Notes under the pieces: generated by a model
Told to the model about the DNA's origin: nothing
What the model saw: only the letters and a program-made list of their open reading frames with translations
Database searches by the model: none
Position numbers and translations under genes: made by a program
In this document: positions 47,116-59,300 of the stretch, in pieces
Position numbering within the stretch: position 1 is the stretch's first letter
Layout of the letters: every line of letters begins with the position of its first letter
From: Steinernema hermaphroditum
Lineage: Eukaryota; Nematoda; Chromadorea; Rhabditida; Steinernematidae
Assembly: GCA_030435675.1 (NCBI GenBank)
Contig: CM059622.1
Span: 11,842,001 to 11,906,000, forward strand
DNA length: 64,000 nt
Direction: 5' to 3'

Positions 47116-49611
47116 TCAAAAGTAAACTGGCTTCGCTTTCTCCTTCATTTCGTCGAGGCAGCAGTTGATGAGGCGCTCTGCCCTCGTGCTTGTATATGTA
47201 TTGCGCAGAATGCGAACGATGTTGATGTTGAGTCCGTTCACGTCCCTGAGAAACGCCCGGTCAATGGCCTCGTCATGTTCAGATTCGGGCTGGAGAACTT
47301 GGGCGGCCTCGTCATTTCCATCGAACTCAGCAGAGATAACGAACTTGTAGCTGCAACGTAGATGTGCCAAAAGCTACTTTATAATGCAGACCCTACTCTT
47401 CGTCAGCATAGTTCTGCTCCGCTTCTTCATCGATCGTTCTAACCAGATCCTCAAGTTCCCAACTTTTGCTGTTGGCCAAATCAGTTGCGTACTTTCGGAG
47501 TCCGTCCGAAACAGCTTTCTTCAATTAAGTCAAAATGGAATATGCCGGCGTGTTGCCCTATTACCGTATACTGAAGCTGCTTGTACTTGATGAAGAACTT
47601 CCCTAGATCTTCGATCGAACTGCGCACGTGCTCTTCTGATCGGTCGGCGTATCCCAAGGAATTACATCGTTGCGCGGCCACTCCAAGCATGAAGACGGTG
47701 AACTGGGTGTCATTCCTTATCCTTTCGTATGTGGGTAACTTGTAGTTGCTACTTTTGAGGCATTGAGAAGCGAATGCATTCGGTTGACGGAGGAGAAACT
47801 CGAGTCGCTGGAAGTACCAAAGTGAAAAGAAACATCCTATCCAAATGAAGATGTGATCTTTTATGCTCTTTCCATGTTCTTCAGATTTTCTTCGAGGTGC
47901 AATTGGCAGAAAGCACAGTATGTTCTTGGGCATGTTCTGTTGAGAATAAACATACATTCAGTTGTTCTCCGGGTCTCAGATCGACGCACTGAGTTGCCAA
48001 ACATCGATCAGCCATGCACTTCTCTTCAGTGCTGTTCGCCACCAAAGCCGTATTGAACGTTCTCGCAAAGTCGTTGGCAATGCGACCTATCTACGAGGAA
48101 TCCTATTTGTACGCTATAGGTAAATTGCATTCTCTTACGTCGAGGTACGCTTGACGATATATCTCGCACACAAGCTCGTCTCTTATATCATCGATATGTT
48201 GACGAAGAAGATCGAATTGTTCCTTGATTTTATCGAACAACTCGAAGTTATCCATCTGCGAAAACCATAATTATTGGGTTGGTCCATTGAAAATGTCGGA
48301 TGATTTAAGTGGCAGTTTCTTAATATATATCCATGCCTATTATTCTCGGTATTGACTGTTTGACTGAGCAACTGCGGCTCACTTCTCAGGCAAAACCCAG
48401 ACCCCTTGTTCATAGAACACAAGAGGTTTGAGGTCGAAAAATGTTTTGGTACAATTTTCGACCTCTTTCTTTTATTTGGAGTGGTTCCCTCTGGTATCGT
48501 CATTTTTAAAGGAGAACAGATGACAGTAAGATAGAGCGAAGAGAGTACTATAAGAACCGCAAACAGCGAATCTCTCAGCTCAAGGTGGAGAGCCATTGTG
48601 GAGGTCAACTTTAAAATGTGAGGTCTCGGGTAGCCGTACTTTTTGTGGATCCAAGGGTCATTTTTTCGACATTTGGCATCTGTTTCCTGAAAGTTGAAAA
48701 GATCTCGTGGAATCACTATATGGGCTTGGTAGCTGTGAGTGATAGCTACCTGCTACATATCCCCATTGTCTGCTATGTAACTTAACCAATTAGAAATGTT
48801 GGAGTTAAGAGAACATGGTCATTTGAAAAAGCCATCTTTGTGAAATTAGCTCAGGTTATGATACATAACCCTAGATAACAATAGGTGCGTTCGGTAGGCA
48901 ATACCTAAGGATGTACGTGGTTGAAGGCAGCCACCGTCCATCACACAATTAATGACGTAAAAAGCCCGTACATCACTTCGCATTTCGCCATCTCGAGGTG
49001 CCAGAAAATGGTCATCACGACAGAATAGGCCTGGAACACCACCAGGAATGTACTGAGCAAGTCGCCAATCATATTATGGAGAGAGAATTAACTGTGCTCA
49101 AGAACGTACCCATCGATTTGGTCATGGAAGCAAATATTGCAAATTTAAAGGATGTTTACACCATCCGACATTTTCAATGGACCAACCCAATATGTTTAGT
49201 TCGTTTACCAGTGACACATACATCCAGAAACTCCATTCCGACCACGCTGACCATTTCGAACAAACGCGTCATCTTTTCGATATTCTTCAGCAGAACGTCT
49301 CCGGTGAACGACCCAATCTCCGAAAGGATAGTTAATGTGGTTACGGCCAGTTGGTTGAAGTCGTCTTCATCATCGGCGAGCTGAGAAGCTAAAAATCGTA
49401 ATGAAGTAGGTATAAAATTTCGGATAATCTTACATATGAAGTTGGGAGCCAGTTGGTTGCCTTGGGAAGCAAAAGACGTGACATTGGACGCCCCATTAGG
49501 GCAGTTTCGAATGTAGACGTCCTGACGACACTTGGAGATGAGCTCTTCCTGACCGGAGACACCAGCAAGACAGCCGAAAAGGGCGACAGGCAGAAGAAGG
49601 AGCCAATGCAT
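47116..49611 (-). CDS. secreted protein of unknown family; mariner-like insertion in an intron
   Basis: I do not recognise the family. From the 3' end of the map the exons are 49434-49611, 49222-about 49390, about 48145-48255, two to three further exons down to about 47540, then about 47395-47500 and 47116-47350. The first encodes a signal peptide (MHWLLLLPVALFGCLAG) followed by CRQDVYIRNC. Later parts contain DNFELFDKIKEQFDLLRQ, IRDELVCEIYRQAYLD and CMADRCLATQCVDL, several short acidic helices, and LINCCLDEMKEK near the end. Cysteines occur in pairs, fitting an extracellular disulphide-bonded protein rich in alpha-helix. The second intron (48256-49221) contains the mariner-like element at 48274-49190; without it and one TA the intron would be 47 bases. 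The exon between 47720 and 47960 is the least certain. Confidence 0.55.
48274..49190. mobile_element. mariner-like element, both ends intact
   Basis: A 917-base element is bounded by perfect 29-base terminal inverted repeats (left end TTGGGTTGGTCCATTGAAAA, positions 48274-48302; right end the reverse complement at 49162-49190). It is flanked by TA dinucleotides (48272-48273 and 49191-49192), the target site of Tc1/mariner transposons. No long transposase frame or DDD/DDE signature is evident, so it is probably non-autonomous or decayed. Related pieces lie at 37526, 41529 and 61140-61306. It lies inside an intron of the gene at 47116-49611. Confidence 0.75.
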
Positions 49612-50585
49612 AGCTAAACTATGATGTAGGGATATCTGTTGGCTTTGTTTTATATGGATCTCTATTAGAATCTTTGAACGGATGCCCTGTGCAAGTGTGT
49701 GATGAGATAGGGAAAGTGCAGAAGAACAAAGATTCCCCCAAGTAAATAAAACGAGATTAGAGGAGAGCGCAGAACTTCCTTTGCTTGTACAACTGATTAT
49801 AGTGCTACGCGCTGATAGCAGTATAATTTTTAGAAGTCATTCGTTTACTGTAAAAGTGAAAAAAGTGCATGAATATTTCAAAGACCAAAGAATTGTGCTA
49901 TCAACTTATGACCTTTCTGTTGACTTTTTGTGGACTTCCGCTGATAATGAAGTGGTTCGATTGGGGAGTCCAAAGTAAACGTGTGCTTTGTGTGAGGTCA
50001 TTTGTTTCGACACATGCAGTTTGTCTCCACACACTAGCGTGGTTTCAAATGTTAATATCCCGGGCAAGACTTTGAAATCAACTACCGTTGACCGGAAATA
50101 CCATCAACTCATTCTTTCCATGCTATCAAAAGCATAGTATCTTCAGGAAGGGTCGAGCGGTTGCTAGGCGCTGCAGGTTTGCGTTCTCGTTATTCTTCCT
50201 TCGCCTACTGTATAGACAGCTTGATCCAGCTAGGTTCCGGCTAGGTTTTCGGTATCAAATGGGTCCTATGACATCTTCCTTCATGGAGCCTTCCATCCCT
50301 GTAGTTACGTTACGTCTGAAGTACGTGCACGCGAAATATCCTTGGGGACGCAGGCTTCTTCCCATCGGATCAAGCGCTGTGCTCTTGGATTTCCTCAGAC
50401 GTACCGTCGGAAACGCCTTGTTTGGAACTTTGTCGATGTAATTCCAAAAAGGCAGAGCAAAATCAATGTGGGATACCTTTGCTGACAGATGTTTTAGTGC
50501 TGTTTGATTTATGACTTTAGTTACTTACACAGCACCAACACTGGCAATTGTAATTACTCCACTTTTCCTTAACTCACATGCTGAC
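49612..50585. other. intergenic, no gene seen
   Basis: Divergent spacer between the secreted-protein gene (-) and a family B receptor (+), likely to contain both promoters. An open frame at 50088-50441 is Arg-rich and without pattern. Confidence 0.4.
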
Positions 50586-51487
50586 ATGACTCTTGCTTCA
50601 TCCATCGTCTTCTACGCCGTTGCTCTCTGCTGTAGCATTCTCTCAGCTTTCCTGAACACTCGTCTTATCATCAATTATCTCAGATATAGAGGACGCGAGA
50701 AGAAGCAGTTCTCTCTTCTATTTTTCGCTTTATTTGTGCACATCTTATTCAATTTATCAAGTATAGCCTACGCTATAATATGCATACATGGTTCGTTGGG
50801 CAATCAGTGGAGCGTATCTTTTGTGTTCTGGACAGGAAACGCCACTTTTTCATCAGCTTTTGCCATCATCACAGCCAATTGCTGCATCACTATCGATCGA
50901 ATCATTGCTATGCGCCGGCCTATTCCTTACTTGCTGAAATACTCCAGCTGGTGTCAAGTGGTCAGCGGTGCCATGATTACGTCATGTTTCGTTGCGGCAT
51001 TTTGGCGCCACTTCACAGGGATCACGCAGCCTTCCACAAATCTTCCAGCTTTTAATATGGTCGTGGTCCTTGAAATAATACGTCAAGTGGCTCTCGTCAA
51101 AACCATTTTTTGCATTCTCAACTCTGTATTCACCGTACTATTCATCAGAGAAACGCGTCTATTTCTACGCAGTCTACAAAACACGCACATACACCGAAGC
51201 GTTAAGACTGTATGTCCTAGTGACTCGCTTCTAAAAATCGAATATGTCTTTAGGCAAACCAAGTTGTCGTTGTTCAGGTTGCAATCGAAGCTGTGGTGAT
51301 GATCGTACCCGATGTCATTGTGTTGCCGTTTAGTTATTTTGGCATCAATCTTCCCACACTGTTCGGTCCGTTTATGGTGCCCTTATGCTCTGCTTACACA
51401 TTAGCTTGTGCCGTATTGATGACGTTCAAACTGAGAACGAACAAAATTTCTGGATCAGTTTCATCAGACACTCCGAAAAGTGGCTAA
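50586..51487 (+). CDS. seven-transmembrane chemoreceptor, family B
   Basis: Exons are 50586-51209 (624) and 51254-51487 (234), about 285 residues. The start MTLASSIVFY is chosen over an ATG 75 bases upstream because it gives exactly the 624-base first exon of the genes at 26285 and 28235. Motifs are LNTRLIINYL, FNLSSIAYAIIC, VFWTG, ANCCITIDRIIAMRRPIPY, KYSSWCQ, FIRETRLFLRS, ANQVVV, VMIVPDVIVLPFSYFGINL and YTLACAVLMTFKLR. Two conserved loop phrases (ITQPSTNLPAF and RETRLFLR) place it with the 26-29 kb pair rather than with the 34-43 kb pair. Confidence 0.84.
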
Positions 51488-52110
51488 CCGAAATAAAGGG
51501 TTTCTGAATGGTGTGTGACAGGAACAAACAGGTGCAACCACACTAGGAAACAAGATATTTTTAGCATTTCGCCCCAGCACTGATGGTTGTTGTATTGGAA
51601 GTTCACGGCTCTGGCCTAGATCCGTAACGTGAATGTGAACAGCGCGGGTTCTGTAGGCATGTAGAGGGGGATGTGGCGGTGGCCACGAGAAGCGCGTGTC
51701 CGACGAAGGCGACAGATGCTTCGGGGATACGGTATCTACGGTAATTACGGTATATATCCCCCGTCCGACCACGCAGACATCCATTGCACAGCTTCTCCGG
51801 TGATGAGCGATCAGCGAAGGGGATCGACGAGCCGAGAGGGAAGAAGTTCGAACGCCCTAGACGGCACCTTCGCTTCAGATCCAGATTCCTTCTCCGAAGA
51901 AGAACAAAACCGAAGAAGGCCAAACATCTGCGGACGTTAACTGATATGTTGCCTCTGTTCCGCCCTAAAAAGGAAGCCGAAAGAAGGTGCCCTCAGAAGA
52001 CAGCTGAAATTAAGGCGAGTCCCACAGTACCCCAGATGGCAACGACAGCCCGTTGGCCTCAAAACAGCACATCTGAGATAGTAAACAATTTATTATCGAC
52101 CCGTTCGCTA
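51488..52110. other. intergenic, no confident gene
   Basis: Between convergent genes. A basic open frame at 51784-52134 (+) overlaps the kinase 3' end antisense and is probably chance; the region is also the likely 3' UTR of both neighbours. Confidence 0.35.
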
Positions 52111-55100
52111 TCAATCCATAAAAATACCCTGTGAGTCATCAATAATCACTTGCTCTTTTTCCTCGCTTATCTTCCAATTCATCATAGCAAGGTTCTCGTA
52201 AAAATCCATCACCCTCCTAATGCCTAAACGCACATCGATATTGAAGGAAGACGAATAATGTTTAGCTTACGATCATCGACGTTCCCTTTGTACTCCCCAG
52301 TGCTACTTCGTATGATCTTCTCGCCATTCGACAGGTGCAAGCGACAACTTCCATTGGCCATCACGTAGAAACTGGATTTCTCGGTAAAATGTCGGAGGTT
52401 TTCGATTTTGGCGATGTAGAACTTCCTTAACGATGTGTTAATGTATTCGTTTATCCGCGCTATTGCATCTTGATAGAGTGTGCGGTCGCCGTCGGTCAGG
52501 GATGAGTAGTTGGAGTATGATCGAGTAGCACCGTTCGAGTGTATTTCAACCTAAAGAGGCATATTACATGACAAATAATGATCAGCAAAGATCAACCTTT
52601 TGTCTATTTGAGAATTTTAATCCATCGAGATTTGAAAGGATTCGAACATGTCGCTTTATTTCCACGGCCTTCCTGGTGATCACATTTTCTACGACTATGT
52701 CGAACGGCAGCTTGAAGTGTATCTGAATGGAAAAAATAAAGTGGAGTCCCAAACATGATCGCAGCTTACTTTATATTCTTCGCTCACCTTTACCTCCTTG
52801 TCTACTTTGACGAAAACAGGACACGGCCACTGTGCGAGATCTGCGGAGCTCCCGGGGGACTCCCGACGACGACTTTTTGAACGCGGTGCAGTCGTAGGGA
52901 GATTCTAAACGCAGCAGCTCTGATAAACCTTAATACACTAAGTTTAACACTGACTTCTTTCTGGCGATCTGCGTTTTTACGCTCCCTGTAAGCCCTTAAG
53001 CGATCCTAAATGCACTCGATATAATAATGTTTCCGATACACGGAGCTTTACTTCTAGCAGGACAGTGGCGCTTCCGCTTCCGCTACTTTTTGAATCCGAA
53101 CGGAGTCGTGTTTCTTTTCGTTCAGCGCCGTCCAAATCCGAACGCTGTCGTGCCTCTCTTCGTTCGGCGTCTTCATTCCCGTTGTTTCGTTCGGTCAAAT
53201 TTCCGCGGCGATCCTAAACATCCGTTATACTGATGTTTCCGATATATGGAGTTGCACTTCTAGTTGGCGGGCGGCGCTGCCGCTTCCGCTACTTTTTGAA
53301 TCCGAACGGAGTCGCGCCTCTCGTCGTTCGGCCCCGTCCAAATCCGGACGGCGTCGTGCCTTTCTTCGTTCGGCGGCGTCCAACTCCGAACGGCGTCGCG
53401 CCTCTCTTCGTTCGGCGCCGTCCAAATCCGGACGACGTCGTGCCTCTCTTCGTTCGGCGTCTTCATTCCCGTTGTTTCGTTCGGTCAAATTTCCGCGGCG
53501 ATCCTAAACATCCGTTATACTGATGTTTCCGATATATGGAGTTGCACTTCTAATTGGCGGGCGGCGCTGCCGCTTCCGCTACTTTTTGAATCCGAACGGA
53601 GTCGCGCCACTCGTCGTTCGGCGGCGTCCAACTCCGAACGGCGTCGCGCCTCTCTTCGTTCGGCGCCGTCCAAATCCGGACGACGTCGTGCCTCTCTTCG
53701 TTCGGCGTCTTCATTCCCGTTGTTTCGTTCGGTCAAATTTCCCCGTCGATCCTAAAACAGCCGTTATACTGGTGTTTCCGATATATGGAATTTCACCTCT
53801 AGCTGGCGGGCGGCGCTTCGATCTCCTCTGTTCGGTCGCTGATCCGATCGTATTCGCGACTCTTGCCGGTTTCGTTGGAGTTCGCGGAGACGCTCTAAGC
53901 TCTCGGCAGTTCGCTTTCTGACTGTTTCCTGAATACCAAACATATAAAAAAGCTATGGTGATGCTGCATACGTTACTGGTAGGTCTAAGCGTCGCGTGGA
54001 GCGGGCTGCTTGTGCAACACTTGTTCTCTGCCTGACTTGAATAGGAAGCGAGTCTTGACATGGGAATGTCGTTACCACTCATGAACTCATAATGCTTTAG
54101 ATCTGCAAACGAGTCGTTATTGCGAATACTCACGCCACGGCACCTTACCCTCGATGTCTTTGAACTCCTTATTCAGCAGGCCTTTGATGAGATCTTTAAC
54201 ACCACTGGATATCCGTGAGTTGTTGACTTCCTGGACCATGTCGTTGATAACACCTTCTCTGGTGAATCTTGGCGGGTCTTTCTGAAGGAGCATTGAGTAG
54301 AGGAGGCAACCCATCGAATACATGTCCACTCTTAGGTCGTACTTCTGATTGTTTAAAATTGCCCTGAAACAAAACCCATAGTAGAAATGTATTTAGTATA
54401 GGACAGGCTTACGGATCCATAAATCCCGGAGTTCCAGCTACAGTTTGTGGAGCTTTCTTTTTGGTGTCAGAAACGAGCCCGAAATCGCACAGTCTCTAAA
54501 AATAACGACAAATAAGCATACATGATCAGTGCGTCGAGATTTCCTACAACTGCGATACTGTTCGGGTCTTTCGCCTCCTTTATTAGCACATTGTTAGTGG
54601 TTAGGTCCCTGTGGATAATCTTCTGGCTGTGCAGCATGCGTACGGCGCTGTAGACCTGGCGTATGACATGCGACGCTAAATGAAACCATGTAGGCGGGCC
54701 ACAAGAGATTCTACAATACCGGCTTTCTCAGATAGCGCTCCGTGTTTTATCAAGTAGCTGCGGAGAGAGCCTCCCTCGCAGAACTCCATCAAGATGTAAA
54801 CGTAGTCGCCGACCTTCTTGTTGTCGTACATCGTCACGACATGCAAATGCTTTCTCAGCAGATGCAGAGTTTCGATCTCGTCAAGCACACGTTTGCTGCG
54901 ATCTTCCAGGAGGTTAACCTGCAGCGAGAAACGGTCACAAATCAGCACATAATAATTCATAGGAATAAAGAATATGTAAATCAGTGGGAACTCATACCAT
55001 TTTGATGGCAACGGGCCTTTTCCGGCTCTTCTGCCAGGCGTAAAACACGGAACCGAAGCCGCCATCAGCAAGATGCTTTACGTTATTAAAGTCGCCCTGA

Positions 55101-55208
55101 AAACGAACGATAAGCGACACGAATTCAAAGAAATCGGCTCACATTCCAATCTGCCGTCAGTCGCTCGATTAAACCTTGGTGATCCCGCTCCCTCCTGGCA
55201 CTTGCCAT
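52111..55208 (-). CDS. zyg-1-like: ZYG-1/PLK4-like centriole-duplication kinase
   Basis: Serine/threonine kinase of the polo-like PLK4 group, which in nematodes (ZYG-1) starts centriole duplication. The kinase domain is spread over exons 55143-55208, 54998-55096, 54720-54918, 54548-54675, 54413-54495, 54134-54363 and 53977-54102. Visible motifs are the glycine loop GGFGSVF, VAIKM lysine, MEFCEGGSL hinge, HRDLTTNN catalytic loop, DFGL, the activation-segment end AGTPGFMDP and MYSMGCLLYSML. A linker exon starts near 53928. C-terminal exons (start 52904, then 52740-52600, 52545-52270 and 52217-52111) carry KLPFDIVVENV, VEIHSNGATRSYSNYSS and a short last helix, fitting the cryptic polo-box and PB3 region. 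Splicing across 52904-53928, which holds a minisatellite, could not be settled. No kinase key residue is missing. Confidence 0.8.
53010..53790 (-). repeat. nested minisatellite in the kinase linker
   Basis: Three large tandem blocks start at about 53027, 53233 and 53523, spaced 206, 290 and about 250 bases. The differences are steps of 42 bases, because each block contains a different number of a 42-base sub-repeat (CGGCGTCCAACTCCGAACGG...). On the kinase strand one frame of each block is open and encodes 14-residue repeats of the type AERREARRRPDLDG, then SGSGSAARQLEVQLHISETS. The exon just upstream (53770-53928) ends in the related RSAARQLEVKFHISETP, so the blocks probably descend from that exon. 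Adjacent blocks are joined by a 17-18-base GT...TTTAG spacer. Confidence 0.75.
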
Positions 55209-55829
55209 CAGTGCCAGAAGATTGTCTGAAACGAGCACAAAGAAAATGATAACCGCAAGCAGAAATTTCACAGAAACGTTGTCGAGCGAGAGAGACTGAA
55301 CCGACACGCAACAATTCCCGCGGAAAGGCGATTGTCGCGCCGAGACACCAGACGGCAGCTGCAATGCTGGGTCGTCTGGAATGCGAAAAGAGACAGACAA
55401 CGCGCGATCAGACGGGACGGAGACTGTTCGCTAACCGGAAAATATTGGCCATGGTGGGATGCAGAATTTTGTGAAGTTTCCATCGAACTTTTAGTGAGAA
55501 CGGACGGCAAATACTGGCACACTCTTTTAGTGTCGCCATTTGCAAGTTTCGCTAGCTATGGAAACGATCAAATTGTAATTTTTATGCACGGTTTCACTCA
55601 TTTCTTTCGTTCTTGAAGCTTGTTCTCATATGCATATGATTTCCAGAGCATTGTTGTAATAATTCACTGAATGGAGCGTTTAAAAGAACCCATGTGTGAA
55701 GGTGTTAACGATTTTTCGCACATTTGAATAGGATCGCTTTCTAAATCGGAAGTGAGCCAAGCAAACATAACATGAAATGACTAGTTTATTGGAAGACCAA
55801 ACAAACTTTAATTTTCCTGCTTCTGGAAG
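55209..55829. other. upstream region of the kinase
   Basis: Spacer with no recognised exon. A minus-strand frame continues upstream of the kinase ATG (SDNLLAL-M) but has a splice-acceptor-like TTTCAG at about 55232, so an untranslated or earlier 5' exon is possible. Confidence 0.35.
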
Positions 55830-56067
55830 ACCTTCTTGTGACCATCGGTCAGTCGGTTTCTATTTTGGCGATCTGAAAAGAGGGACAGGTGAGATGGATG
55901 TGGGAGTCTGCGATATCCGTGTAGGTGACGCCGATATCGCCGGTGAGCAAGAGTTGAATCGTCGAAGAGAATCGTCGACAAACGAAAATAGGAATCCACC
56001 TTGTGCCTTTTGGAGCTATAAGGCATCCTGCATGGCGTAATATTGGGGAATATAAATCGTGTAAATG
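55830..56067 (+). repeat. probable diverged SINE-like copy (3' end)
   Basis: The end GCATCCTGCATGGCGTAA and ATATAAATCGTGTAAATGG match the 3' end of the copy at 39892-40390 (CCTGCACGGCGTAAG, ATAAATCGTGTAAAT). The 5' part is too diverged to align by eye. Confidence 0.45.
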
Positions 56068-56380
56068 GTTTGCGTAAAGTAAATTACGCTTCTTATAATT
56101 ACCGGTTGACTATTAATTGACGATTGACAATTAACTACCGATTGGCTACTAACTTTTGCCGTAAACAAGACGAAAGAAAACATATTGGATGAGTTCGATG
56201 ATTGGAATTCGGAGAATCGCCAAAATTGTGACTGCATCCCACATGACATAGCAGTAAGAATCATTGTTTGAAGCCCTGGATGTTTCCCTATTATCTGTAC
56301 GCCCTCGTAATGAATAAAGAAATAATTTAATACCCGAATATTTGCTAACAAAACCTCGTAACAGATAGAACCAGAACAAG
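56068..56380. other. intergenic, 3' flank of the channel gene
   Basis: Contains a short run of related phrases (GACTATTAATTGACGATTGACAATTAACTACCGATTGG) just before the channel gene 3' end. No coding exon. Confidence 0.4.
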
Positions 56381-59300
56381 TTACTCGCGTCGAACTACAC
56401 ATACAACCACTTCTACAATGAGTAGTAGAAACTCTGCTAATGTTATGATGCACACTCCGCAAAGCACTCCCAGAAGTCCGCCAAGCATAGAGATGAATTT
56501 GTTGAACTGAAGAAAGGGTCCGATTGAGGAACAAAGCTATGTGAGAACTTACGTCCATCTTAGCTTCTTCTTTAAAAGTATTTTGAATTATATGCGGCAT
56601 GTATACTGAAATTAGAGCACTATCCGCCTTGGCGAGGCATTTCTGGAGAGTAGCATTGTTTCCTGTGTACGCTGAGCAATCTTCCTTCTAAACATTTGAT
56701 TTTTAACATAGACTTATACATTGCTAGCGCACAATGAATGGTGCATACGACCATCGGACGTTGTGTTGACCGTTGGAGCAAGGTGGAGGACATTCGCAAT
56801 CTGGCCAGTTCGAAGGATCGCCCCGATGTTGAGTTACGTTGACGACGCAACTTCCTGAACACAACAGATGCCGGAGAATATTTCTGATCAACTAACTTCT
56901 TCCAAGATCACAAGCTCGAACACCCTCTGCGATGGGAAAGCGTGGATCCATACAGTTGCACGCCTCGAAAACAGCGTCTTGGTAACAGCTACGAAGACAT
57001 CCCTGCAAATGCATGCGGTCCACAAGAAGATTAATTTCAACGTACGTCTGTGGTGTATTCTCCACTGTAGTAATAGCTGTTCACTTCAGAACGATCGCTG
57101 GCACATTTTCCATATTTCCCACCTAGCCGTTCGAAAGCGGTCTTAAATTTGTGCTACTTAGTAGTTATCTTCGTGAAGATGACTTACTAGAGAAGTCATG
57201 ATGTTTGTCTTTCCGCCAGGCATTGCCTGGAACCGGACCGATTCCCCAAAGACGGACTCTTTGCTGGAGTGGACGAAAACGAGAAGGGATGAAGTGTCGA
57301 TCCAGTCGAGATACTCATCTTGCCGCACCCTCATCATCGCTTGGAATCTCTCCTTTTCACCCCCGTAGTGTAAGGGAAATTTCTGAGGCCGAGAGTCGTG
57401 ATTGAAGGTAAAACAGTTGCCTAGTGTGGCTCCGTTCCATTTCACAATGTCCTTCTTGAGGTTGAGCTCTGCGCCTTCGAAAGAGGCCCACTCGAATATG
57501 TCCTCATGATCCCAACTGATCTTTGTTTGATTTTCCGGTGGCATGAGGGCCAAGAAAAAGGGAAGCGTCTCCTTGATGAGCTCAGGCTTCTCAATCAAGT
57601 CCTCTAACATCTGAACAAGGCCTTCGTCATAGGAGTTGAAGTGCTTCAGAATCTCATAGATCATCAGCCTCATCGAGCACGTCTCTCCAGTCCAGTCCGG
57701 TGAGCATTCACATTTGAACTCGTTGATTCCATCGTGACATATGGCCTTCTTGTCTCTTTTGCTGCAACGATTTGTGATCCCACGTGTCGGATCGGCGCAG
57801 TCATCAAAATCTAAAGTCACCTGGAGTAGAAAGTGTTTGTCTCTGCATGTTGCTTACTGTGTTCACAACTCTTCCCCGATGTTCCGACTGGGCAACTGCA
57901 CTCATAGTCCGCGATTTTGTCGATGCAACTTCCATTGTTCATGCAAGGGTAGGGATCTCTTTCGCATTCATTGATTTCTATAAGATATCACGTTTCGCTA
58001 ATAGCTCACTTCATGCTTACTGATTTCGCAGTGATCTCCCGTGTAGCCTTTCCAACAGGCGCATGTGTAGTTTGTCTCTCCAACTGCGTTACATATTCCG
58101 TTGACACACTTGTCATCGTGACAAATGTTGAAAACTGAACCACTAAATACCTCTTTGCCTTGTTTTTGAACTTACTTTCACATGTGGGTCCTGTCCAAAT
58201 GGAAAGACATTCACAAACGACTTCTCCATCCTCTCTGTAGCAGTCGCCTCCATTCTTACATGGATTATAGGCCTCGCATGGTATTTCAACTAGAGCAAAG
58301 GATGTGATAGGGCAGTCAACCCGGATTACTCACGGTCACAGAATTGACCCTCGTATCCCTTCTTGCAAATACACTGGAAGTTGCCATCCCGTAGTGTATC
58401 TCCCGGCCAACAAGTGGAGTTGTTCTTACACATGTGCGCCATCTTTGTGCAAGCTAAACATTTCGTTGGTGGTGGGATAGATCAGGATGATTTGCTTACG
58501 TTCGCACTTTGGATGACATGGACGTTGATCTGAAGAAAAAATGATAAACCACAGTGACCATACCACATGACTCACTCTGACAGTAATCGCCAAGAAAGTC
58601 GTAAGGACATTCGCATCTGTAATCCTTCTCGTCGTTCTCATCAGGCACGCACTTTCCATTGTTCACACAACTGTGTTCCTTGCAGGGATCATACTCCTCC
58701 GTGCAGTTCCTCCCTTTCCATCCGAATTCGCATACACACTTCGTGTTCCCTGCAGGCCTAATCACTTGGCAAGCACGGTGCATATCGTCGGTATCGTCTG
58801 TGCACGGATTCGTTTCTTTATCCAGACATAGGTCGATGATAGTTTCGCAGCAGGGTCCTGTCCTTCCCAATGGACAGGCGCACTTCTCGCACACACCCGG
58901 GATAGTGGAGTTAATTTCACATCTTGAATACTCATTGCACGTAACGCACTGGTGAGGAGCGCCCGTTGTTGGAACCATCGTGCTCGTTGTTGAGAGAATT
59001 CTTAGTAAGCCTAGGTGAGGGCGGTTTTTGAATCAGTCTCTCGGGAACGCACTTGTGGTGGCGGCTATGGTAGTGGTCGAGGATAGCGCCATTGTGGTGC
59101 TGGTGAAGGTCGATGCAGTTGTGGTCGGGTTCTGTGATGTTGTAGATCCTAAAACTGACGACATCTTTCGTTTTCGTAGTTTACTAACCAGTGGAGGACG
59201 TATCTTGAATGGCTGTTGATGTAGTTATAGCTGAAAGGGACCGATATCATTCACATCAACCACAGAGTGCAGGCCAAAACTCTTCCGAAAGTTGTGTTGT

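Noticed and set aside
48183..48716. 177-codon frame on - inside the mariner-like element
   Set aside because: It crosses the terminal repeat into the host exon and shows no transposase signature; it is a chance frame.
51603..52134. Overlapping Arg-rich frames on both strands
   Set aside because: They lie in the shared 3' region of two convergent genes and have no conserved feature.
53027..53921. Plus-strand ORFs of the form MFPIYG... exactly filling each minisatellite block
   Set aside because: They are the antisense of the kinase linker repeats; start and stop coincide only because the blocks are tandem copies.
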